Position numbers and translations under genes: made by a program. DNA of 5,511 bases, taken from the NCBI GenBank assembly GCA_017501805.1, contig JAFVWG010000314.1:1-5511 (forward strand), in the 5' to 3' direction. Below are positions 1-5,093 of the stretch, one piece after another. How positions within the stretch are numbered: the first letter of the stretch is position 1; every line of letters starts with the position of its first letter. Below the pieces are notes generated by a model. The model did no database searches. It worked only from the letters and a program-made list of their open reading frames with translations, and was not told the origin of the DNA. The stretch comes from Oscillospiraceae bacterium (GTDB lineage: Bacteria > Bacillota > Clostridia > Oscillospirales > Oscillospiraceae).

Positions 1-72
1 AACGACCTCTCCCGCGGCTGCAACGCCGAGGAAGTCTACAAGATGGCGATCATCACCGCCGGCATGGCGTAA
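1..72 (+). CDS. 3' end of an unidentified protein-coding gene
   Basis: Frame 1 is open from the window edge to a TAA at 70-72, giving the last 23 residues, which end in MAIITAGMA. The stop is followed 10 bases later by a strong intrinsic terminator, which supports this being a real gene end. The tail looks like an amphipathic C-terminal helix (AEEVYKMAIITAGMA) with one cysteine near its start. I do not recognise the family from so short a fragment. The gene converges on the walRK operon and is not part of it. Confidence 0.7.
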   Translation, partial: NDLSRGCNAEEVYKMAIITAGMA

Positions 73-82
73 GAACGTTTTC

Positions 83-115
83 AAAAAAGGACGCACCTGT
101 GGGTGCGTCCTTTTT
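83..115 (+). terminator. Rho-independent terminator of the plus-strand gene
   Basis: A perfect 9-bp GC-rich stem (GGACGCACC at 89-97, GGTGCGTCC at 102-110) closes a TGTG loop. It is flanked by A6 at 83-88 and T5 at 111-115. The plus strand therefore has a canonical hairpin plus U-tract just after the stop at 72. Because the A-tract mirrors the T-tract, it could also stop transcription arriving from the minus strand. Confidence 0.93.
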
Positions 116-164
116 CGCCTTGCGGCGAGTGAAGAGGTAATAGTGAAGAGTGAAGAGGTGTGGT

Positions 165-181
165 GTGCCGCATAGCGGCAC
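165..181. repeat. Perfect short inverted repeat
   Basis: GTGCCGC (165-171) and GCGGCAC (175-181) form a 7-bp perfect stem around an ATA loop. No T-tract follows on either strand, so it is not a convincing terminator. It is one element of the surrounding palindromic block. Confidence 0.75.
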
Positions 182-221
182 GGATTTAGCAGACCCTCTC
201 CGTCCTCGCGTTGCTCGGACA

Positions 222-240
222 CCTCTCCCACAGGGAGAGG
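222..240. repeat. Perfect inverted repeat with an alternative upstream pairing arm
   Basis: CCTCTCCC (222-229) and GGGAGAGG (233-240) form an 8-bp stem with a 3-base loop. A near-copy of the left arm lies at 194-201 (CCCTCTCC) and could pair with the same right arm, so two mutually exclusive folds are possible. There is no U-tract, so termination is unlikely. Confidence 0.75.
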
Positions 241-263
241 CAAGAGGCGCTCGGACGCTGTCT

Positions 264-294
264 CGCCGTACACAAGGGAGCCTTTGGTGCGGCG
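264..294. repeat. Imperfect inverted repeat
   Basis: Outer arms CGCCG (264-268) and CGGCG (290-294), then CAC (271-273) with GTG (287-289), then AAGG (274-277) with CCTT (281-284), build a stem interrupted by two small bulges around a GAG loop. It lies directly upstream of the 298-331 terminator hairpin and may belong to the same repeated element. Confidence 0.5.
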
Positions 295-297
295 TGC

Positions 298-331
298 AAA
301 AACCCCGACCTATGGTTGACACAGGTCGGGG
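298..331 (-). terminator. Rho-independent terminator of the walRK operon
   Basis: Read on the minus strand, a perfect 9-bp stem CCCCGACCT / AGGTCGGGG (plus-strand arms 323-331 and 303-311) with an 11-base loop is followed at once by T5 (plus-strand A at 298-302). It begins eight bases after the phosphatase stop codon, so it is the expected end of the operon transcript. On the plus strand the same hairpin is followed by GCG and then T6 (335-340), a weaker signal, so some bidirectional function is possible. Confidence 0.9.
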
Positions 332-339
332 GCGTTTTT

Positions 340-1122
340 TCAGTGGCGGGTATCGTCGCCGAAGCATTCGCAGAAGCGGGCGTGGAAGCTCGGCTCGTGT
401 CCGCTCTCGGCAAAGTGCGGCATACTGCCGAAGTATGCCATACGGAAGCTTGCAAGACCCTGCTCGCGCTCCTCGGTATGTAAGAGCGTCATCGAGGTCG
501 GCAGCGCGACCGTGCCGTGCCAGAGCGCGAAGGGCGAAACGCCGATCAGGTGCGACAGCAGCACGCATTCCAGACCGAAATGGCAGAAGAAGGCGAGCGT
601 TGCGTGGCTCTCGCGCTCCACACGGTAGAAGCGTCCGTCGCGGACGCAGCCCCATTTGGCAAGGAGCTCGTCCAGTCCCTTTGTGACAAGGTCGAATTTT
701 TCCTCCATATCGCTGAGGCGGCAGACCTCGGTCCTTCGCCAGTCGATGGGATCGTAGTAGTCGGGTCTGTCCTTCAGATAGGAGGGCAGGATGTCCCACG
801 CGAGCCGCGTTTTCGCGGTGACGCCTGGGTACTGCGGGATGCCTGCCTGAAGCTCCGGGTCTTCACAGACGCGCACCTTCGCATCAAACTCGCGCAGCCA
901 GGGGAGCGTTTCGCCCGTTCTGCCGAGCTTTTCCAGCGTGAAGGACGCCGTGCGCTGTGCCCGACCGAGCGGAGATAGATAAAAGGCGTCGATCGCCGTG
1001 CCCGTGCGCTCCTGTTCGCGGTGCAGATAGGAGGCAAGAAGCTCCGCCTCACGGTCGCCGCGCTCGGTGAGCGAGTCGATGGAGTAGTCGGGATCTCCGT
1101 GCCGAATGATAAGCAGTTTCAT
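340..1122 (-). CDS. Histidine phosphatase family protein (phosphoglycerate mutase-like)
   Basis: This is a 260-residue cytoplasmic protein of the histidine phosphatase superfamily, which transfers phosphate through a phospho-histidine. The N-terminus MKLLIIRHGD carries the RHG signature with nucleophile H8 and R7. SPLGRAQRTA at 50-59 supplies the second phosphate-binding arginine (R54). E78 in LREF fits the general acid, and FFCHFGLE at 178-185 supplies the second catalytic histidine (H181). The C-terminal pattern (SPFALWH, PTSMTLL, TEERE, FHARFCE) resembles a clostridial subgroup I know only as 'histidine phosphatase family protein'; the substrate is unknown. It could act on a sugar phosphate, nucleotide or other small phosphoester, and nothing here supports true glycolytic mutase activity. 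The ATG at 1122 is chosen because GGAGG lies 7 bases upstream and the conserved domain begins there; a TTG ten codons earlier is possible but unlikely. It is the last gene of the wal operon, 72 bases after the yycI-like gene. Confidence 0.9.
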   Translation of the reverse strand: MKLLIIRHGDPDYSIDSLTERGDREAELLASYLHREQERTGTAIDAFYLSPLGRAQRTASFTLEKLGRTGETLPWLREFDAKVRVCEDPELQAGIPQYPGVTAKTRLAWDILPSYLKDRPDYYDPIDWRRTEVCRLSDMEEKFDLVTKGLDELLAKWGCVRDGRFYRVERESHATLAFFCHFGLECVLLSHLIGVSPFALWHGTVALPTSMTLLHTEEREQGLASFRMAYFGSMPHFAESGHEPSFHARFCECFGDDTRH

Positions 1123-1129
1123 AGAAAAG

Positions 1130-1134
1130 CCTCC
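1130..1134 (-). promoter_or_regulatory. Ribosome binding site deciding the phosphatase start
   Basis: The minus strand reads GGAGG, 7 bases before the ATG at 1122. This favours that ATG over an in-frame TTG at 1152, which would add ten residues upstream of the conserved MKLLIIRHG start and would place this site inside the coding region. Confidence 0.85.
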
Positions 1135-1194
1135 GATGGGGGATGTTAACAAAAGGGTGGATGCCGCCTGCGGGTGCGGAGTTTGCCAACAGGG

Positions 1195-1995
1195 TCAGTC
1201 TGCGCGGATGACCGCGCGGGTCAGTCCGTCGACGTAGTAAGCGCCCGTGTCGGTGCCGATCTTCCAGACGGGTCGGAGCGTTCCGGGATCTTCCGGAAGA
1301 TAGCCCTGTTCGATCGACTCCACGCGGCTTCCGACCCAGCCCAGCGAGAGTCGCTTGCCCCAGAAGGCGACAAGCGCATCCTGTGCCGAGCAGCAGCGTT
1401 TTTGTCCCGTGGGGGTCACGCAGGCTTCCCGAAGCGGAAGTCCCGAGACTTCGGTGAGGACGCCGTCCCGATAGACGAAGCAGAGCTCCGAGGAGAACAG
1501 CGGAACGCCGTACAGCTGCGGTGCGGCGAAGAAACGCAGGGCGTCTTCGCCGTCCTCACGCCGCAGGGTGTAGTGTGTGATGCCGAAGCCTGCAAGCAGC
1601 GCCTCCGTCTCCGCGCGGGGGTCGGGGGCTGCTTCTCTGCCCTGCAATGCGGCGGTAAAGCCGTTCGTGCGGAGCAGCAGCGTGCCGCCGTCGGCGGTGT
1701 ATTCGGTGCGGTATGCCGTCTGGCTGGAGAGGACCTTATCGCCCAGCAGCGCCGTGACGACATCGGCGTAGATCGTGCCCGAGCCCGCAAGCTCCGCCGC
1801 GCGAAGGTCCTTCGCCTCCGGCAGAGCGCACTCCAGCGTGACGTCTGCCTCCGCCATCAGCTCCCGCAGACGGCGCGTGGTCTCTTCGCTGCGCCGATGC
1901 ATTTCCATGCGGGCGGGCAGCACCAGCACCAGCAGAAAGCCGCAGGTGAGCAGCAGGATCAGAATGATCAGGTTTTTGAGTTTTCCCGTTGACAT
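1195..1995 (-). CDS. yycI: YycI-like regulator of the WalRK two-component system
   Basis: This 266-residue protein has one N-terminal membrane helix (about residues 8-27, LIILILLLTCGFLLVLVLP) preceded by a short basic segment, so the bulk should face outside the membrane. In Bacillus and Staphylococcus, YycI (about 260-280 residues) pairs with YycH and binds WalK to modulate its kinase activity. Size, topology and position after walR-walK-yycH all match. Visible conserved pieces are GVPLF followed by CFVYRDGVLTEVSG (163-185), SAQDALVAF (203-211), and a C-terminal segment with GYLP, LRPVWKI and GAYYVDGLTRAV (231-263), a pattern typical of YycI/PepSY-like folds. The start ATG at 1995 has GGGAGGG with 5-base spacing. 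It begins 33 bases after the yycH-like stop. The assignment relies on context plus C-terminal pattern; overall sequence identity to the Bacillus protein would be low. Confidence 0.82.
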   Translation of the reverse strand: MSTGKLKNLIILILLLTCGFLLVLVLPARMEMHRRSEETTRRLRELMAEADVTLECALPEAKDLRAAELAGSGTIYADVVTALLGDKVLSSQTAYRTEYTADGGTLLLRTNGFTAALQGREAAPDPRAETEALLAGFGITHYTLRREDGEDALRFFAAPQLYGVPLFSSELCFVYRDGVLTEVSGLPLREACVTPTGQKRCCSAQDALVAFWGKRLSLGWVGSRVESIEQGYLPEDPGTLRPVWKIGTDTGAYYVDGLTRAVIRAD

Positions 1996-2028
1996 AGCTT
2001 CCCTCCCGATGCGTTCTGCAAGGAGCCG

Positions 2029-3273
2029 TTAACTCTGTATCCAGCCGCAGGTGAGCGCACCGCGCCCGCTGTCGTGATAAGCGGCGGTCAGCGATTTGCC
2101 CGTGTCGGCGATGGCGAGCGCCTGCGGCAGCGGAAGCAGCGAGATCCGTCCCGTGTCGGTGTGACAGGTGCGGACGGCAAAGCGAAACTCCGTCAGGCGG
2201 GAGCCGCGGAGGGTCGCCGTGACCGCATCCGGGGCGATGGGAACGCCGTCGAGCACATAGCGGAAGCGGCAGTGCGTCAGATCGCCGTCCTCCTCCCATG
2301 CACACAGATACAGGCGTGCGTCGTTCGGGACGAGCGCGTGGATGGACGCCGCGATCGCGCGGACGGACTCAATGTTCGCGCTTGCGGAAGCTGCCGAGGC
2401 GGCGACCGCCTCCTCCGAGTCGGTAAAAAGGATCGTTCCGTCCGAAGCGACGGAACAGCTTCGGTTGTTTTCCGTAAAAATGCGGTTTCCGTCCGCGTCG
2501 GTATAGACGCCGGAGCCGTAGGGATTGAAGTTGAGGACCGTCGCGACGGCTTCCGCGAAGTTTTCGTCCTCCGGGAACTCCGCGACGGCGTTCGGCAGTG
2601 CGACGGCGCCCTCCCGCAGCGTCAGCGGGTCGGGGGCATCGCCTTGCGGAGGTTCTTCCGCAAAGAAAACGCTGCCGTCCGGCGCATAGTCCGCAAGCGC
2701 CTCCGAAAGCGCTGCGGTCGAGAGCTCCGTCTCCCAGCGAACACAGGTGTCGCCCGGTAGATACAGACAGACCGTTCCGTCCTCTTCCGCCAAAAGAAGG
2801 CGGCGCACCGAGCCGCCCGGTGCGGGGTTCTCCGCGCCGAGCCAGTCGCGGACGGCGGAGAGGGGAAGCTGTGCACCGTAGTCGAAGAGCACGCTCTCCC
2901 GCGAGAGCGCGTCATAGAGCTCCGATTTTTCCGCTTCACGGGGTGAGGACGCGGTCTGCAGCGCCTCGATGAGCAGCGGCGAAAGTCTGTCATACAGCCG
3001 ATCCAGCGCGGAAAAGCTCCGCTGCGCCGTGCTTCGTCCCGCCTCGTTGCGGACGGAGATGAGCATCGGCTGTGCCGCGGCGGAGGTTTGCGTGCTGCGC
3101 GAAGGCTGTGCCTCCGCGCCGACGGGAACGCCGAGAAGCCGCATCACGGTCGGCGGCAGGTGAAGAGACTGCACGACCCCGGGCGGCATTGCCATCAGCG
3201 AAAGCACGGCGATGCAGAGCAGCAGAAGCACGATGAGCACGTTTTTCAGACGATCCAAAATGCGTTCGGACAC
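2029..3273 (-). CDS. yycH: YycH-like regulator of the WalRK two-component system
   Basis: This 414-residue protein has a single N-terminal membrane helix (about residues 11-30) after a basic stretch (ERILDRLKN), so a large extracytoplasmic domain is predicted. Bacillus YycH is about 455 residues and, with YycI, forms a membrane complex that controls WalK. A Ser/Thr/Ala-rich, probably disordered stretch spans about 55-69. The middle region contains FNPYGSGVYTDADGNRIF and SDGTILFTD (249-285), typical of clostridial YycH-like proteins. The C-terminal part (YVLDGVPI, LRGSRLTEFRFAVR, LPLPQALAIA) resembles the YycI-like neighbour. The start is GTG, supported by AAAGGAGGTG upstream. It starts 30 bases after the walK stop and ends 33 bases before the yycI-like start. 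No lipobox or enzymatic motif is seen. Identification rests on position, topology and weak family patterns. Confidence 0.82.
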   Translation of the reverse strand: MSERILDRLKNVLIVLLLLCIAVLSLMAMPPGVVQSLHLPPTVMRLLGVPVGAEAQPSRSTQTSAAAQPMLISVRNEAGRSTAQRSFSALDRLYDRLSPLLIEALQTASSPREAEKSELYDALSRESVLFDYGAQLPLSAVRDWLGAENPAPGGSVRRLLLAEEDGTVCLYLPGDTCVRWETELSTAALSEALADYAPDGSVFFAEEPPQGDAPDPLTLREGAVALPNAVAEFPEDENFAEAVATVLNFNPYGSGVYTDADGNRIFTENNRSCSVASDGTILFTDSEEAVAASAASASANIESVRAIAASIHALVPNDARLYLCAWEEDGDLTHCRFRYVLDGVPIAPDAVTATLRGSRLTEFRFAVRTCHTDTGRISLLPLPQALAIADTGKSLTAAYHDSGRGALTCGWIQS

Positions 3274-3280
3274 TGCGCCG

Positions 3281-3290
3281 CACCTCCTTT
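3281..3290 (-). promoter_or_regulatory. Strong ribosome binding site supporting the GTG start of the yycH-like gene
   Basis: The minus strand reads AAAGGAGGTG, almost a full match to the anti-Shine-Dalgarno sequence. The GGAGG core is 9 bases before the GTG at 3273. No in-frame ATG gives a better start while keeping the N-terminal membrane helix, so GTG is accepted. Confidence 0.85.
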
Positions 3291-3303
3291 TTTCAGCCGT
3301 GTT

Positions 3304-5061
3304 TTACTGCACGCCCGGCAGTGTGATCCGCACGTCCGTTCCCTCGCCGAAGCGGGAGTGGATGCGGATCGTGCCCTGATGCAGATCCAGGATCTCGCGG
3401 GCGATGGAAAGCCCGAGTCCCGTGCCGCCCGACTGGCGCGAACGCGCCTTGTCCACGCGGTAGAATCGCTCGAACAGGTGGGGCTGGTCTTTTTCGGGGA
3501 TGCCGATGCCGTTGTCCGACACCAGAACATAGACGTGACCGCCCTCGCGCCCCGCGGTGACCTCGATCCGTCCGCCGTCCGGCGTGTATTTGATCGCGTT
3601 GGAGAGGATGTTTGCGATCACCTGCTCGATCCGCTCCTTGTCGCCGCTGACGGCGAGCTCGTCGCCCTCGGCGCAGCTGCAGATGAGCGTGTGGCGGTGG
3701 TTTTCCTCCGCGTCCATCCGCTCGGCCTCGCAGATGTGCTGCGCCGCCTCCGCAAGCGAGAAGCGGGAGAATTTCATATCCATTTTGCCGTAGTCGAACT
3801 TGCTGAGCGTCAGCAGGTCCTGCACGATGCGGGTCATTCGGTCCGCCTCGCCCACGATGACGGCGAGGAATTTATTGCGCAGCTCCCCGGGCAGATCCTC
3901 GCCGGAGGAGATGATCGTCTCGGCGTAGGATTTGACATTGGTCAGCGGTGTGCGCAGCTCGTGACTGACGTTCGCAACGAATTCGCGCCGCGTCAGCTCG
4001 TTCTTGCGCTGCTCGGTGACGTCGTGGATGACGACCAGCGCGCCGCCCTGCGCCTGTTCGGAGGCGAAGGGCGCCATAAACAGGCTCAGCTCGCGGTCCT
4101 CCACCTGCTTTTCCCGCTGCAGGAAATGCGGCGGGCGCAGCGCCATGATCTCGCGGAACTCCGCTTCCTGTCCGAACAGCTCGTCATAGGTAACGGCGGC
4201 GTCCAGAGGCTTTCCGAGCAACTGCGTTGCCGCCGGGTTGTAGTGGATGATGCTTCCGTCCGGACTGAAGGCCGCGACGCCGTCGGTCATATGCAAAAAG
4301 AGCGTGGAGAGCTTCGTTCGCTCGTTTTCCATTTCGCTGACGGTGTTCTGCAGCACCTGCGCCATATAGTTGAAGTTTCGCGTCAGCGTGCCGATCTCGT
4401 CGCGGCTGGCGACCTCGAGCTTCTGCGAATAATCGCCCGCGGCGACCTGCCGCGTGCCGGTCGTCAGCGCCCGCAGGGGCGTGATGAAGATCTGTGAGAA
4501 CAGCAGCGCCAGCACGACGCAGATCGTCACGCCCAGCGCAAGAGACTTGAAAATGATCGACAGGATGCTGCCGGTCAGGTCTTTTACGGTTGCCGTGTTG
4601 TCGAAAATGTAGACGATGTAGGTTCCGTTTTCGGACTGGATGGGAACGGCGAGGTCCATATAGTCCAGCGTGACCGAGCTGCCGGAGCCGACTTCACCGC
4701 CCAGCGCCGCGAGCAGGTTGTCGGTGATCTCCACCGTGTCGTCCTTGGAGGAGGTCTCCAGCACCTGTCCGTCCGCGTCGAGGATATAGACGTTTCGGGT
4801 GGTGATGTCGATGCCGAGGTTGCTCTGTGCCATCAGCATCTCCTTGAGCAGCGGAGCGGGCTCCGGCTCGCTGCCTGCCGTCTCCTGCAGCTTGAGGATG
4901 AAGTCCTGTGAGAAGGTCGTTTCCATGCTGTCATAGAAACGGTCGATATAGAAGCTGTCGACGCCGTTGACGAGAAATGCGCCGACGACGGTCATCAGGG
5001 CAAGGATCAGAAGCACCATCACGAGGACGAGCTTCATACGCAGGGAGTGAACGCGTCCCAT
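3304..5061 (-). CDS. walK: WalK (YycG/VicK) sensor histidine kinase
   Basis: This 585-residue membrane sensor autophosphorylates on histidine and passes phosphate to WalR, controlling cell-wall hydrolases in Bacillota. Domains in order: membrane helix 1 (about 10-31); an extracellular sensor domain (about 32-165, PDC/Cache-like in relatives); membrane helix 2 (about 166-192); HAMP (about 193-245, with PLRALT and DEIGTLTRNFN); PAS (about 250-350, HMTDGV to HDVTEQ); HisKA with VSHELRTP and phospho-acceptor H367; and an ATPase domain with N-box NILSNAIKY (484-492), DNGIG (516-520), FERFYR (530-535) and GGTGLGL (545-551). All catalytic boxes are intact. E368 and T371 after the histidine match the motif needed for phosphatase activity in HisKA kinases. 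Length and architecture match full WalK (about 610 in Bacillus), so the short streptococcal form lacking the extracellular domain is excluded. The ATG at 5061 has GGAGG 8 bases upstream and follows walR by 32 bases. PhoR is the main alternative, but the adjacent WalR and YycH/YycI-like genes favour WalK. Confidence 0.95.
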   Translation of the reverse strand: MGRVHSLRMKLVLVMVLLILALMTVVGAFLVNGVDSFYIDRFYDSMETTFSQDFILKLQETAGSEPEPAPLLKEMLMAQSNLGIDITTRNVYILDADGQVLETSSKDDTVEITDNLLAALGGEVGSGSSVTLDYMDLAVPIQSENGTYIVYIFDNTATVKDLTGSILSIIFKSLALGVTICVVLALLFSQIFITPLRALTTGTRQVAAGDYSQKLEVASRDEIGTLTRNFNYMAQVLQNTVSEMENERTKLSTLFLHMTDGVAAFSPDGSIIHYNPAATQLLGKPLDAAVTYDELFGQEAEFREIMALRPPHFLQREKQVEDRELSLFMAPFASEQAQGGALVVIHDVTEQRKNELTRREFVANVSHELRTPLTNVKSYAETIISSGEDLPGELRNKFLAVIVGEADRMTRIVQDLLTLSKFDYGKMDMKFSRFSLAEAAQHICEAERMDAEENHRHTLICSCAEGDELAVSGDKERIEQVIANILSNAIKYTPDGGRIEVTAGREGGHVYVLVSDNGIGIPEKDQPHLFERFYRVDKARSRQSGGTGLGLSIAREILDLHQGTIRIHSRFGEGTDVRITLPGVQ

Positions 5062-5069
5062 TGACGACG

Positions 5070-5074
5070 CCTCC
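5070..5074 (-). promoter_or_regulatory. Ribosome binding site of walK
   Basis: The minus strand reads AAAGGAGG with the GGAGG core 8 bases before the ATG at 5061. It supports this start; the internal Met9 would shorten the cytoplasmic N-terminus and has no comparable site. Confidence 0.85.
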
Positions 5075-5093
5075 TTTCCGTGTTTTCAGAGAC

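Larger units (their letters stand above)
116..297. repeat. Palindrome-rich non-coding intergenic block, possible dispersed repeat
   Basis: This spacer between two convergent transcription units carries no credible gene. It contains: (a) three copies of GTGAAGAG(G) at 129-137, 143-150 and 150-158; (b) a perfect 7-bp hairpin, GTGCCGC-ata-GCGGCAC, at 165-181; (c) CCTCTCC at 195-201 repeated at 222-228, the second copy forming a perfect 8-bp hairpin, CCTCTCCC-aca-GGGAGAGG, at 222-240, with a small GTCC/GGAC palindrome (202-205, 217-220) between the copies; (d) an imperfect hairpin at 264-294 (CGCCG/CGGCG outer, CAC/GTG middle, AAGG/CCTT inner). Packed hairpins plus GTGAAGAG-type repeats resemble the dispersed intergenic repeats of clostridial genomes. 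From memory, translations of such stretches recur as spurious proteins in databases. The dispersed nature cannot be shown from one copy. Boundaries are approximate. Confidence 0.55.

Noticed and set aside
116..297. CRISPR array or small RNA gene in the repeat block
   Set aside because: The repeats are too short and unevenly spaced, with no unique spacers, so it is not a CRISPR. No promoter was recognised to support a small RNA.
150..686. Plus-strand open frames starting in the intergenic repeat (150-686 and 211-483)
   Set aside because: They begin inside palindromic repeat sequence, read through the operon terminator and then run antisense to the phosphatase. No ribosome binding site and no domain.
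53..799. Minus-strand open frame (248 codons) running through the phosphatase 3' half, both terminators and the repeat block
   Set aside because: It overlaps the phosphatase in another frame, crosses two terminator hairpins and is extremely Arg-rich. The part in 83-300 only translates repeat and terminator sequence.
1141..1160. TGTTAA at 1144-1149 (and its overlapping reverse) as a possible WalR binding half-site before the phosphatase
   Set aside because: The WalR box needs a second TGTWAH copy about 5 bases away, and none is present on either strand.
1123..1194. Internal promoter in the 72-base gap before the phosphatase
   Set aside because: The gap has a TTGGCA-like hexamer on the minus strand but no acceptable -10 element at the right distance. 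Apart from the GGAGG site, nothing can be supported.
1174..1992. Open frame (272 codons) on the plus strand opposite the yycI-like gene
   Set aside because: It mirrors almost exactly the extent of the real gene, is Arg/Gln-rich and low in hydrophobic structure, and shows no start signal. It is a codon-bias shadow.
2074..2760. Open frame (228 codons) on the plus strand opposite the yycH-like gene
   Set aside because: Same pattern: Arg/Gly-rich antisense reading of a supported gene, without motifs or a ribosome binding site.
3088..4497. Long open frame (469 codons) on the plus strand opposite walK and the yycH-like 5' end
   Set aside because: It is antisense to two well-supported genes, crosses their junction, has no recognisable domain or ribosome binding site, and has the Arg/His/Ala/Asp-rich composition expected from reading a GC-biased gene backwards.
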